A DNA stretch of 64,000 bases from Candidatus Krumholzibacteriia bacterium (GCA_023131975.1 JAGLYV010000029.1:1-64000); one strand, 5' to 3'. Shown: positions 1-9,759, numbered from the stretch's first letter. Notes: generated by a model from the sequence alone, not told the origin. Made by a program: numbers and translations.

Positions 1-272
1 GTCTCGCAAAGAGTCCAGCCACCTTCCACGAAATACTGAACGTAAAGGATCTCATCCTCGATCCATAAGGTAACGGCTCCGATTTCTTCGGTCTGCCCCG
101 CCATCAGGGGAACAGATTCGGTCACACCGGCTGTCAGGACTATACGGTCGGAGTCTTCAGGCGAATCCGGCAATCCGCTGCTGTCAAGCGGCCTCTCCAT
201 CTCGCCGCAGCCGACTGCCAGGCAGGCTACAGAGAACAGGACCATGGTGAAACTGAAAAAGCGTTTCATCAT
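1..272 (-). CDS. Small lipoprotein, C-terminally truncated by the window edge
   Basis: Reverse-strand reading MMKRFFSFTMVLFSVACLAVGCGEMERPLDSSG...: signal peptide plus lipobox-like LAVGC; open to position 1. Confidence 0.65.
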   Translation of the reverse strand, partial: MMKRFFSFTMVLFSVACLAVGCGEMERPLDSSGLPDSPEDSDRIVLTAGVTESVPLMAGQTEEIGAVTLWIEDEILYVQYFVEGGWTLCE

Positions 273-473
273 AGAACCTCCCAAGCTAAACTGTTGGGAA
301 AGATTGATTTATAACGATAGATATCAGCCTGTACTGGATGTGTGACTTGCTATTTTAACTGTGTGAACGACAACAGGGCCCCCAGCTATCGCGTATGGGC
401 GGAATAGTATCAGGCATGTACTTGTCCGTCAAGGTATGTTGTAATAATATTCCGACATCCCGTATAGCATCCT

Positions 474-566
474 CTGGGTGCTGAAGTGGCTCCCGTCTGC
501 CGCGACGCCTTTTAACGACATAAGGCCGCCCCTGAGGCGGTTAGGGGTTCGATTCCCTGAACCAGG
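474..566 (+). other. tRNA-like remnant (class II-like layout, incomplete)
   Basis: T-arm-like GGGGTTCGATTCCCT at 544-558 preceded by hairpin CCGCC-CCTGA-GGCGG (526-540) as in a long variable arm; acceptor and anticodon arms do not fold cleanly. Confidence 0.25.
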
Positions 567-595
567 TCGAACTATTACTGCACCTCAGGTGAAGC

Positions 596-652
596 TACCG
601 TAGCAAAAACGCTACGGTACCCCCTATGTACCGTAGCATAAATGCTACGGTA
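596..652. repeat. Twin identical palindromes TACCGTAGC-N6-GCTACGGTA
   Basis: 596-604/611-619 (loop AAAAAC) and 629-637/644-652 (loop ATAAAT): identical 9-bp arms, 33 bp apart. Confidence 0.9.
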
Positions 653-828
653 TGGGCCTGCATTCCTTCTCGTTCAGCTCTTAATATGCCCAGTAACTCA
701 TTATAATCAAACAAGATAAAAAATAATTCCAGGCAGTGCTGTAAAGTGGCACCGATAATGCCATGTACAAAGGTGCGTTCGCTTGTGATGAAGCGAGAGA
801 GTAGAATGAGAAAACGGAAGCAATAGCG

Positions 829-1368
829 ATGAAGGCAGCTTTGACAATATGGAACGAGAGGATCTCACCGGTCTTCGATACAGCGGTCAGCATACTACTG
901 GTCGATGTCGAGGATCAGAAATGTACCCCCTGCGGGAATATCGACCTGCGCGGCATGTCTCCGAGTGAGAAGGTCCGCGAACTCAAACGTTCCGGTGTCG
1001 AGGTCCTCATATGTGGAGCGGTCTCGAATCTGTACGCGAGGTTGCTGACAGGAGAGAACATCGACCTGGTACCCTGGGTATCGGGGAGAATGGAAACCGT
1101 ACTCGATGCATTCGCCTGTGGAGGACTTGGCCCGACAGAATTTCTGATGCCGGGTTGTTCCAGACGCCGTTGTCGTTACGGGAACAGCTCCGGTTCAGGT
1201 GGTCCTGGACGTGGGATGGGAGGACCGGGAATGGGAGGACCAGGGATGGGAGAAGGTCGAGGAAGGCGTTCCGGCAAAACAGATAGTAGCAGTGGTCGCA
1301 GGGCAGGAAATAACTGGAGAAGGAGAAAAGCAGATGATAATAGCGATAACATCGACAGGACCAACTGA
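829..1368 (+). CDS. NifX/NifB-family (dinitrogenase FeMo-cofactor biosynthesis domain) protein with Gly/Arg-rich tail
   Basis: MKAALTIWNERISPVFDTA... and ..VEVLICGAVSN.. typical of the Nitro_FeMo-Co fold; C-terminal GGPGRGMGGPGMGGPGMGEGRG. Confidence 0.75.
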   Translation: MKAALTIWNERISPVFDTAVSILLVDVEDQKCTPCGNIDLRGMSPSEKVRELKRSGVEVLICGAVSNLYARLLTGENIDLVPWVSGRMETVLDAFACGGLGPTEFLMPGCSRRRCRYGNSSGSGGPGRGMGGPGMGGPGMGEGRGRRSGKTDSSSGRRAGNNWRRRKADDNSDNIDRTN

Positions 1369-1696
1369 AGAGTCCACGATCGACAAACGATTCGGCAGAG
1401 CGAGATATTTTCTGATCTACGATACGGAGAAGGATGAATTCAAGCCGCTGGATAACCTGAGTGGGATGAACGAGATGCAGGGCGCCGGGGTAAGTTCGGG
1501 AGAAAAGATGTTCAAGGCAGGTGTAGAGGTTGTTGTTACCGGACATGTGGGGCCCAAGGCATACAGGACGCTCAATGCTTCGAAGATCAAAGTGGCATTC
1601 TGTAAGGAAGACGTCACCGTAAAGGAAGCGGCTGCGATGTATGTCGATGGCAAACTTACGGTATCGGATGGACCTGATGTAGAGGAACACTGGTAG
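1334..1696 (+). CDS. NifX/ORP-family (Fe-Mo cofactor biosynthesis domain) protein
   Basis: Start trimmed to MIIAITSTGPTEESTIDKRFGRARYFLIYD...; overlaps the previous gene by about 35 nt. Confidence 0.75.
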   Translation: MIIAITSTGPTEESTIDKRFGRARYFLIYDTEKDEFKPLDNLSGMNEMQGAGVSSGEKMFKAGVEVVVTGHVGPKAYRTLNASKIKVAFCKEDVTVKEAAAMYVDGKLTVSDGPDVEEHW

Positions 1697-1808
1697 AGAG
1701 AATATGGACAACGGTTGAGAGGCCAGAGAAAACTGGCTGGTAATACTGATAGAGCGTCAGGAAAAGCAGGGTGGCAAAGTTTTCAGGACACTTTTCAAGG
1801 AGGGTGTT

Positions 1809-2165
1809 ATGCCACGAGGAGACAGGACAGGACCACAGGGTGGAGGTCCCAGAACGGGACGGGCGGCCGGATTTTGCGCCGGATACGATAGTCCGGGATA
1901 TATGAACCAGGCAGAGACTCTGCGTGGTGGTGGCGGTTTTGGAGGTCGTATGGGTATGGCCAATCGCCGGGGCGCTGGTTTCTGGGGTGGTGGCGGTCGT
2001 GGGTACGGAATGAGACTGCGCGGACGCTACTATGAAGGATCTTATGATGGTGGGGTTGCTCCGAACGCGGCGAGTGAACTCGATATTCTTCGAGGCGATG
2101 CCGAGAGGCTCGAGATCGAACTCGCGGCGGTGAAGGAGAGACTGAAGAATCTGGAATCTAAATAA
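1809..2165 (+). CDS. DUF5320-like small Gly-rich protein
   Basis: MPRGDRTGPQGGGPRTGRAAGFCAGYDSPGYMN typical N-terminus plus short C-terminal coiled coil; SD AAGGAGG upstream. Confidence 0.75.
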   Translation: MPRGDRTGPQGGGPRTGRAAGFCAGYDSPGYMNQAETLRGGGGFGGRMGMANRRGAGFWGGGGRGYGMRLRGRYYEGSYDGGVAPNAASELDILRGDAERLEIELAAVKERLKNLESK

Positions 2166-2200
2166 GGATATCTGAGTATAGATATCAAACGGAGAGACGG

Positions 2201-3163
2201 ATGAGAATTGCCTTTGCAAGCGGCAAGGGTGGTGCAGGGAAGACCACCCTTGCGGTAAATCTGGCGGCGGTCGCTGCCGTCAGAGGGATAAAAACTACGT
2301 ATTCTGATTGTGACGTCGAGGAACCGGATGGACATATTTTTCTTCATCCCGAGAACCTCGAAAGGACCGATGTCACCGTTCCCGTTCCCGTTGTAGACGA
2401 GGATCTCTGCGACGGTTGCGGGAAATGCGGGGAGATCTGCAATTTCAACGCAATCAAGGTCCTGGCCGGCCAGGTCGTGTCATTTCCCGAACTGTGCCAT
2501 TCCTGCGGCGGCTGTACGCTCGTATGCCCTCTGGGCGCGATATCGGAGATAGAACGAAAGACAGGCCATATCGCTACGGGAGTATCAGTCGTTAAATCCG
2601 GGAAAGATGCACCTGGCCGGCTACAAAATGGGGAAGAGAAGAATGTGCAGGAGAAACTCGCGAGGGGCGAACTCCGTTTCATGATGGGAACACTTGATGT
2701 CGGCGAACCGAGGTCAGTCCCGATCATCCAGGATCTGCTTACCATGCCCGATGATTCCAGGCTTTTCATTATCGACGCGCCTCCGGGCACCTCCTGCCAG
2801 ATGGTGGAATCGGTGCGGGGAGCGGACTATGTCGTCCTCGTCGCGGAGGCTACACCATTCGGCAAGAATGATTTTCTGCTGGCAGCGGAAGTAGTGAAGA
2901 TGTTCGGGATACCATGCGGCGTAGTGCTGAACAGGGTCATGGACAGCGGGGCATCTGACTCAGAAGGCTCTTCCATGTCGGCGCAGGACGGTATAAAAGA
3001 ATATTGTCGTGAAAATGGACTCGAAATCCTGGCCGAGATCCCCGCGATACGAAAAATAGCAGAGATCTCGTCGACCGGCGGTCTCGTTGCCTTTGAAGTA
3101 CCCGTGGTGGAACAGGCGATTGACGCCATTCTGGACCGGCTGGCAGAGAAACTGGCTGGATAA
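2201..3163 (+). CDS. MinD/ParA-family P-loop ATPase with inserted 2x[4Fe-4S] ferredoxin domain
   Basis: GKGGAGKTTLAVNLA; CDGCGKCGEICNFNAI and CHSCGGCTLVCPLGAI. Confidence 0.9.
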   Translation: MRIAFASGKGGAGKTTLAVNLAAVAAVRGIKTTYSDCDVEEPDGHIFLHPENLERTDVTVPVPVVDEDLCDGCGKCGEICNFNAIKVLAGQVVSFPELCHSCGGCTLVCPLGAISEIERKTGHIATGVSVVKSGKDAPGRLQNGEEKNVQEKLARGELRFMMGTLDVGEPRSVPIIQDLLTMPDDSRLFIIDAPPGTSCQMVESVRGADYVVLVAEATPFGKNDFLLAAEVVKMFGIPCGVVLNRVMDSGASDSEGSSMSAQDGIKEYCRENGLEILAEIPAIRKIAEISSTGGLVAFEVPVVEQAIDAILDRLAEKLAG

Positions 3164-3184
3164 CATGAAAGAAACGATAGTAAT

Positions 3185-4063
3185 ATGAAAGAGATCGTAG
3201 TCATCAGTGGCAAGGGTGGAACGGGAAAGACCAGTATGGTCGCATCGTTCGCGAGGTTGGCCGGACGCGTGGTCTGCGCGGATTGCGATGTGGACGCGGC
3301 GAATCTGCATATAGTGACAAAACCTGTGGTCCGCGAGACGACCGAATTCATCGGAGGAACCGTTGCTGTGATCGATCAGGCAGCCTGCAGCGGCTGTGGC
3401 AAGTGTCACGAAGTGTGTCGCTTTGAATCTGTCCTGCAGGACGGCAGTGTCTATGATATCGACGGGATGGCATGCGAGGGATGTGGGGTATGCGCCGAGT
3501 TCTGTCCTGAGAAAGCAATTACTATGGAACCCGCGGTTAATGGGGAATGGTATATCTCCGATACTGATAACGGGCCGCTGATACATGCCCGGCTCCTGCC
3601 TGGGAGCGAAAATTCCGGAAAACTGGTGACCGAGGTCCGCAGGGCCGCAAGACGCGTGGCCGAAGAAGAAGGTATAAAGACTATTATTGTGGATGGGTCC
3701 CCGGGGATCGGCTGTCCAGTGATCGCGTCGGTAACCGGATCGGACGCGGTACTTGCCGTTACCGAGCCATCGCTGTCGGCGATGCATGACGTGAAAAGGG
3801 TCATCGACCTTGCCCGGCATTTTGAAATAAAGACCTTGATTTGTGTGAACAAATCCGACATTAACGAAGATATTACCGGTCAGATAAGGGAAATGGCCGA
3901 AAAGTCCGGGATACCATTCGCCGGGACCGTCAGATTCGATGAAGATTTTACAAGGGCACAGATCTGCGGTAAAAGTATCTCGGAATTCAGTGATGGGACG
4001 GCCGCGTCGGATGTTTTCGGCGTATGGGAGTTCGTCCGCAGCGAACTTGGACTGGAGGATTGA
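3185..4063 (+). CDS. MinD/ParA-family P-loop ATPase with inserted 2x[4Fe-4S] ferredoxin domain (paralog)
   Basis: SGKGGTGKTSMVASFA; CSGCGKCHEVCRFES and CEGCGVCAEFCPEKAI. Confidence 0.9.
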   Translation: MKEIVVISGKGGTGKTSMVASFARLAGRVVCADCDVDAANLHIVTKPVVRETTEFIGGTVAVIDQAACSGCGKCHEVCRFESVLQDGSVYDIDGMACEGCGVCAEFCPEKAITMEPAVNGEWYISDTDNGPLIHARLLPGSENSGKLVTEVRRAARRVAEEEGIKTIIVDGSPGIGCPVIASVTGSDAVLAVTEPSLSAMHDVKRVIDLARHFEIKTLICVNKSDINEDITGQIREMAEKSGIPFAGTVRFDEDFTRAQICGKSISEFSDGTAASDVFGVWEFVRSELGLED

Positions 4064-5289
4064 TGGCAGAACAGAAGAATGATGACGCGAGACTGGCCCT
4101 GAATCTCTCAAAGATAAAACACAAGGTGCTGGTGCTATCAGGCAAAGGTGGGGTAGGGAAAAGCACCATAGCGGTGAATCTTGCTGTCGCGCTGGCCACG
4201 GCCGGAAAGAAGGTCGGACTGATCGATATCGACCTGCACGGACCGAGTGTGCCGAAGATGCTCGGAATAGAAAATATGCCGCTGGATGGCTCGAAGGACG
4301 GGATCAAACCTTTTGTGGTCGGGGATAATCTCCTTGTCATGTCGATAGGTTTTCTCCTGAAAAACCAGGATGATGCCGTGATATGGCGCGGGCCTCTGAA
4401 GATGGGTGTGATCAAACAGTTCCTCGCCGATGTGGAGTGGGGCGAACTGGACTATATAGTGGTCGATTCACCTCCGGGCACGGGCGACGAGCCGCTGTCG
4501 ATAGCGCAGCTTATCCCTGACGCCGATGGAGCCGTCATCGTGACGACACCACAGAACGTGGCCATTCAGGATGTGAGAAAATGTATCACTTTCTGCAACC
4601 AGGTAAATCTTCCCGTTATCGGGGTTGTCGAGAATATGAGTGGATATGTCTGTCCTCATTGCGGGAAAGAGAGCGATTTCTTCGGCAAGGGTGGAGGAGA
4701 GGAAATGGCCGCGGATATGAGTGTCCCGTTTATGGGGCGGGTACCGTTTGAGCACGGAGTAGTAGAGGCCGGGGACAGCGGGCAGCCTTTTGTCATATCC
4801 AGTCCCGAGACCGAAGCGGGTAAGGTGTTCGCCGCAATGGCAGCATCGCTTCTCACTCTGAAGGGCAGGAAGGCTCCGGTAATAGCCGGACCGGGCAATT
4901 TCAAGATAGCTGTCCCAGTCGATGGTGGAAAGGTAAGCGAGCATTTCGGACATGCCGAGAAGTTTCTTGCTTTCGAGGTCGACAGGACAAAGAATACGGT
5001 TTCCGGACCGGAAGAACTTCAGCCGCCCGAACATGGTGTCGGAGTCATTCCTGAATGGCTGGCCAAAGAAAAGGTAGTCGTGGTCCTGGCCGGCGGTATT
5101 GGTCAGAAGGCAAAAGATATATTTACCAAGCATGGTATAGAAGTAGTTACCGGAGTAGCGGAGAAGGATCCTGCTGAAGCAGTGAAGTCGTTTCTCGGAG
5201 GATCTCTTGATTCTGAGGGAGGGGCCTGTTCGGGACACGGGTATGGTGGTGGATGTTCCACGCCTGGTGGCTGCGGAAGTAATGGTTAA
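4063..5289 (+). CDS. Mrp/NBP35 family ATPase fused to C-terminal NifX/ORP-like domain
   Basis: LSGKGGVGKSTIAVNLA, CPHCGK; C-terminal KIAVPVDGGKVSEHFGHAEKFLAFEVD..; TGATG overlap with upstream stop. Confidence 0.88.
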   Translation: MAEQKNDDARLALNLSKIKHKVLVLSGKGGVGKSTIAVNLAVALATAGKKVGLIDIDLHGPSVPKMLGIENMPLDGSKDGIKPFVVGDNLLVMSIGFLLKNQDDAVIWRGPLKMGVIKQFLADVEWGELDYIVVDSPPGTGDEPLSIAQLIPDADGAVIVTTPQNVAIQDVRKCITFCNQVNLPVIGVVENMSGYVCPHCGKESDFFGKGGGEEMAADMSVPFMGRVPFEHGVVEAGDSGQPFVISSPETEAGKVFAAMAASLLTLKGRKAPVIAGPGNFKIAVPVDGGKVSEHFGHAEKFLAFEVDRTKNTVSGPEELQPPEHGVGVIPEWLAKEKVVVVLAGGIGQKAKDIFTKHGIEVVTGVAEKDPAEAVKSFLGGSLDSEGGACSGHGYGGGCSTPGGCGSNG

Positions 5290-5317
5290 ATTATGAGAAG
5301 TCCGTTGACGCGGACGA

Positions 5318-6526
5318 TTGAAGAAACGGAGAGCAGGAATGCACGACATCGAGAAAAAGTCAAAATCTACGCAATGTGTACACGGCAGTCTCATCCCGGA
5401 TGGTTCGGGCGCTGTTGTCACCCCGATATATCAGACCTCGACATTCAGCTTCAAAGATGTCGATCATGGAGCGGGATTGTTCGCTGGTAAGGGTGAGGGC
5501 TATATTTACACTCGTATCGGTAATCCTACGATCAGGTCGTTGGAGAAGGCAGTGGCCCTTCTGGAGGACGGATATGACGGAGTAGGTTGTGGTTCGGGTA
5601 TGGCGGCGCTTCATCTTGCCTTCGCCTCGATCCTGAAGGCTGGCGATCACGCTATCTGCAGTGAATCCGTATACGGTCCGGTAGTGGGCCTCTTCACCCA
5701 GCAGTTCGGAAACTGGAACGTCGATGTGTCATTCGTAGATACGACCGATGTAGAAAAAGTCAGGGCGGCCCTGAGGCCCGAGACCACGCTCATTCATATT
5801 GAGACTCCGGCCAACCCGACGATGGCAGTGACAGACCTCGCCGTGGTCGCGGAACTTGCGCACTCGCACGGTGCCAAAATGACTGTGGACAATACATTCA
5901 TGAGCCCGATCCTTCAGAGGCCCTTCGAGCATGGCGCCGATATGGTCATCCATTCGATGACGAAGTTCATCAACGGACATGCCGATGTCGTGGCGGGAAT
6001 GGTCGTAGTGAAGGATGAGGAAGATTACAAGCATGTCAGGAAGATGTCGAATGCCTACGGCGGTACGATAGATCCTTTCAACTCGTTCCTCGTAGCCAGG
6101 GGTATCAAGACTCTGGCAATAAGAGTGGAAAAGCAAAACGTGAGCGGGATGAAGGTGGCCGAGTTCCTCGAGAGTCACCCGAAGGTAGCGAAGGTGATGT
6201 ATCCCGGGTTGAAGTCGCACCCGCAGTACGAGACGCACAAGAAGCAGGCTTCGGGGCCCGGTGGCCTCATCAGTTTCGAGCTCAAGGGTGGTCTGGATGC
6301 GGGTAAGGTATTGTTGAACTCTGTTGAGTTATGCGTCCTGGCCGTCAGCCTCGGCGGTGTTGAGACATTGATCCAGCAGCCGGCCGCGATGACGCACGCC
6401 AGCATGGATCCCGCGCTCAGGAAACAGGCAGGGATCACCGACGGCCTGGTAAGGATCTCTGTAGGTATCGAGGAACTGGACGATATCATTGCCGATCTGA
6501 GCCAGGGGTTCGACAAGATCGGATAA
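5318..6526 (+). CDS. Cys/Met metabolism PLP-dependent enzyme (methionine gamma-lyase / cystathionine gamma-synthase-like)
   Basis: YTRIGNPTIRSLEKAVALLE, SMTKFINGHADVVAG (PLP Lys), SLGGVETLIQQPAAMTHASM. Confidence 0.9.
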   Translation: MKKRRAGMHDIEKKSKSTQCVHGSLIPDGSGAVVTPIYQTSTFSFKDVDHGAGLFAGKGEGYIYTRIGNPTIRSLEKAVALLEDGYDGVGCGSGMAALHLAFASILKAGDHAICSESVYGPVVGLFTQQFGNWNVDVSFVDTTDVEKVRAALRPETTLIHIETPANPTMAVTDLAVVAELAHSHGAKMTVDNTFMSPILQRPFEHGADMVIHSMTKFINGHADVVAGMVVVKDEEDYKHVRKMSNAYGGTIDPFNSFLVARGIKTLAIRVEKQNVSGMKVAEFLESHPKVAKVMYPGLKSHPQYETHKKQASGPGGLISFELKGGLDAGKVLLNSVELCVLAVSLGGVETLIQQPAAMTHASMDPALRKQAGITDGLVRISVGIEELDDIIADLSQGFDKIG

Positions 6527-6533
6527 GGCCTGA

Positions 6534-7268
6534 ATGAAATCCAACGGGGGGGCAGATCTGAATCAACAGGGGAGTCTGGAGGAGAGGATGTCTGGTATGA
6601 CCGGCCTTGCGAGATGGACAAACAAGGCGATGGTCTGGGAACCTTTTGAGCCCACGCGAAACCTGATAGATGAATTGAAGGCAACAAGCTCGGAGAAAGA
6701 CAGGTTATTTCTCGATCATGGATTCGACCGGCACGCCGTGACGGATTTTGTCCTCGATTCAGTCGAGCCGATCAGGGGTCCTGTTCTTGATATAGGGACG
6801 GGAAAGGGACTTGCCGCGATCGGGGTCGCGAAACGCGGGCACAAAGTGGTCACGCTGGATCCCGATGAGGAGCAGATCAAGACAGCCATAACGAACACCG
6901 TCGGTGAAGATCTTGCGTCGATGATAGAGTTTCACATAGCCGACGTGAACGATCTTCCGTTCGAGGATGAGAGTTTCAACCTCGCGATCATGGTCGATGT
7001 CATCCACCACCTGGAAAATGCTGACAATCTTCTTTCTGAAGTATCAAGAGTGCTGGTTCATGGAGGAAGATTTGTGTTCTGCGACTTCACCGATGAAGGT
7101 TTCGCGATCCTGGACAGGATCCATGGAGACGACGGGCATTCTCATGCTACCATGGAGGGCGAGACAGTCGACGGCCTGGTGCACGGACTTCACAATCACG
7201 GATTGAGATGTGTCAGCAGGGATACGCGGTTTCACCAGTATCTTGTAATCGCCGAGAAGGTGGGTTGA
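6534..7268 (+). CDS. Class I SAM-dependent methyltransferase
   Basis: VLDIGTGKGLAAIGVAKRGHKVVTLDPD; DVIHHLENADNLLSEVSRVLVHGGRFVF. Confidence 0.82.
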   Translation: MKSNGGADLNQQGSLEERMSGMTGLARWTNKAMVWEPFEPTRNLIDELKATSSEKDRLFLDHGFDRHAVTDFVLDSVEPIRGPVLDIGTGKGLAAIGVAKRGHKVVTLDPDEEQIKTAITNTVGEDLASMIEFHIADVNDLPFEDESFNLAIMVDVIHHLENADNLLSEVSRVLVHGGRFVFCDFTDEGFAILDRIHGDDGHSHATMEGETVDGLVHGLHNHGLRCVSRDTRFHQYLVIAEKVG

Positions 7269-7311
7269 AGGTAAAAGGCCTCCATTTCCCTTGATACAGG
7301 GGGAGTAGAGA

Positions 7312-8343
7312 TTATTTGGTCTCGATCTTCCAGCCGGAGCTTCCCATAAATTCAAAAGAGTCGTCGATCAACGCGAACGCGGCCCTGACACCGGGAAAGG
7401 TCTCCGAGAGCTCACGGCTCGCTTCGGGGCCGAGAACGAAGAGTCCGGTCGAAAGAGCGTCTGACTCGATCGCCGAACGAGCGACGACCGTGACACTGAG
7501 TAGATGGTCTACGGTCATCCCTGTCCTCGGATCGATTATGTGGCCGTACTTCCTGCCGCCCAGAATAACAAAATTCTCGTAATTACCAGACGTTGCTATC
7601 GCCTCATCGGCTATTGTTACTTTTCCGACTATACCGTTTTCGCCGTGAGGTTCCCGTATGCCGATCGACCAGCCCTCGCGTCCGGGAGGAGTGCCGATCG
7701 CGTACATATTACCGCTGAGGTTGACAAGAGCGCTCTTCACGCCGCCGCCGCGGAGGATATCGACGCATCTGTCCACGCCATATCCTTTGCCGATACCGGC
7801 CAGATCTATCTGCATCCCTGCCGGGAGAGTAATGGCCAGTGAGGCGCGGTTCAGGATGACCTTATCCGATCCTGTATGAAGGAGTGTCCGGGATATCGCT
7901 TCGGCAGAGGGGATCTTTTCGAGAAGGAGTTCGCCGTCTTTCCGCTGGAATCCCCAGAGCCTGACCAGCGGGCGCGCCGTCACATCGAAGGCGCCTCCGG
8001 TCAGCCCTGAATAGTGAATAGATCTCTCAATGATTTCGAACAGTTCTTTTGAGACTTCTACAGGAGTGTCTTTCGGCCCATCGTTCAGAAGAGACAATTC
8101 GCTGTCGCCCCGCCAGTTGCTCATCAATCCATCTATCCTGGCCAGTTCGTGAAAGGCCTCGCCGGCGATTGCCGCGGCAGCATCCTCTTCCATCCCGTAG
8201 ATCGAGATGATACATTTCGAGCCCATGACAAAGGTCTCCCGCGTGACCGGCATCTCTTTTCTCGAGCATGATATTGTCAGTGCCGCGATGAAGGCCACCA
8301 TGACCAGAAAGGACAGAACAGCTTTTCGCAGGAAACGTTTCAT
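7312..8343 (-). CDS. apbE: FAD:protein FMN transferase, ApbE family lipoprotein
   Basis: ISCSRKEM lipobox, IDLAGIGKGYGVDRCVDILR, YGHIIDPRTG. Confidence 0.92.
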   Translation of the reverse strand: MKRFLRKAVLSFLVMVAFIAALTISCSRKEMPVTRETFVMGSKCIISIYGMEEDAAAAIAGEAFHELARIDGLMSNWRGDSELSLLNDGPKDTPVEVSKELFEIIERSIHYSGLTGGAFDVTARPLVRLWGFQRKDGELLLEKIPSAEAISRTLLHTGSDKVILNRASLAITLPAGMQIDLAGIGKGYGVDRCVDILRGGGVKSALVNLSGNMYAIGTPPGREGWSIGIREPHGENGIVGKVTIADEAIATSGNYENFVILGGRKYGHIIDPRTGMTVDHLLSVTVVARSAIESDALSTGLFVLGPEASRELSETFPGVRAAFALIDDSFEFMGSSGWKIETK

Positions 8344-8444
8344 GATGGTTTACTCCTGACTCTAACGTTTGAACAGTTCAGATCCACGGGACTTGCCCGG
8401 GTTGCCTGACTTTGAATTCACCTGAAAAGATCGACGCGGACAGA

Positions 8445-9737
8445 TCACGCGCCCGGCTTGCCGAGCAGCTTGAACATCCTGGTCTTATATTCTTCGACAC
8501 CGGGCTGGTCGAAGGGGTTGATACCGAGAAGCCGGCCGGTGACAGATACGACGATCTCGAAAAAGACGAAAAGCGCGCCGACGGTATCGGGTGTGATCGA
8601 CGGCACTTCGATCGTTATCACGGGAAGGCCTCCAGCTTCGTGCGCCGATCTTGTACCCTCGAAAGCTTTCGCGTTCACTTCGCTGACCGATCTTCCTGCC
8701 AGGTAGTTCAGGTTGTCAAGATCCTGCTGGTCGGATGGGATCGTCAGGTCCCGGAGAGGATGTTTTGCCACGAGGAATGTCTCCAGGATATCGCGGGCGC
8801 CCTCCTGGAGGAATTGTCCGAGTGAATGCAGGTCGGTCGTCATGATAGTCGATGCGGGGAAAAGGCCCTTGCCATCTTTTCCCTCCGATTCGCCGGCCAG
8901 CTGTTTCCACCATTCGCAGATCATGGCCAGTTCGGGATGGAATGTGGACAACACCTCTATCTTTGTTCCCCGGTCATGAAGCAGACTCCGCACTACCGCA
9001 TATCTTAACGCGTCATTTGTTCCCGAGGACCTGATGAATGTCTCAAGCGCTCCGAGAGCTCCTGCAAGCATTCCCTTGACCGGGATGCCCGCGGCTGCGC
9101 AGGGGAGGAGTCCCACGGGAGAGAGGATGCTGAATCTGCCGCCGACATCGGGGGGGATCGAAAATGTCTTCCATCCTTCTTTGGTAGCCATTTCCCTCAA
9201 CGCGCCCTTTGCCGGGTCGGTTATAGCTATGATCCTGTTTTTTATCGCGTCGGGGCCGAAAGTCTCGATCAGTTTGCGTTTGAGAAGCCGGAAGGCGATA
9301 GCCGGTTCGGTCGTAGTGCCCGATTTCGAGATTACGCAGATGGTGAATTTTTTCCCATCGAGACGGGACAGGAGAGCATCGAGGTAGACTGGCGAGAGGT
9401 TGTTGCCCGCGAAGTAGACGGGAAAACCGGCTTCGAAAGGCAGAGCCTCGATGGCGGCCCTCGCTCCGATATACGATCCGCCTATTCCCACCACGACCAG
9501 ACAGTCGTTTTCTTCCCGGATAGCCTTTCCAGTATCGGCCAGCTCGTCGATCTCTCTTTCAGACATATGTGGGAGATCGAGCCAGCCCAGCATCCCGGCG
9601 CCCGGCCCTCTTTTTTCAAGCAGGGAATCGAGGGCCTCGATAGCCGCGGGCATCCTGCCCGCGATGTCCTTTTCCTGGAGATGGGGGGACACTTTTTCGG
9701 TATCGATCGTTATCACATCTGCCCTCCTTGGCGGCAT
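8445..9737 (-). CDS. pgi: Glucose-6-phosphate isomerase
   Basis: VVVGIGGSYIGARAAIEALPF, VISKSGTTTEPAIAFR, GGRFSILSPVGLLPCAAAGI. Confidence 0.92.
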   Translation of the reverse strand: MPPRRADVITIDTEKVSPHLQEKDIAGRMPAAIEALDSLLEKRGPGAGMLGWLDLPHMSEREIDELADTGKAIREENDCLVVVGIGGSYIGARAAIEALPFEAGFPVYFAGNNLSPVYLDALLSRLDGKKFTICVISKSGTTTEPAIAFRLLKRKLIETFGPDAIKNRIIAITDPAKGALREMATKEGWKTFSIPPDVGGRFSILSPVGLLPCAAAGIPVKGMLAGALGALETFIRSSGTNDALRYAVVRSLLHDRGTKIEVLSTFHPELAMICEWWKQLAGESEGKDGKGLFPASTIMTTDLHSLGQFLQEGARDILETFLVAKHPLRDLTIPSDQQDLDNLNYLAGRSVSEVNAKAFEGTRSAHEAGGLPVITIEVPSITPDTVGALFVFFEIVVSVTGRLLGINPFDQPGVEEYKTRMFKLLGKPGA

Positions 9738-9759
9738 ACAACATTTCCCGTGCTGAAGG

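Noticed and set aside
474-566. selC (tRNA-Sec) candidate near the T-arm-like sequence
   Set aside because: No TCA anticodon in the expected loop and acceptor arm does not pair; cannot be supported as tRNA-Sec.
829-1696. NifX-domain proteins as evidence of nitrogen fixation
   Set aside because: No nifHDK or nifB-like radical SAM gene in the window; the domain is widespread in non-diazotrophs.
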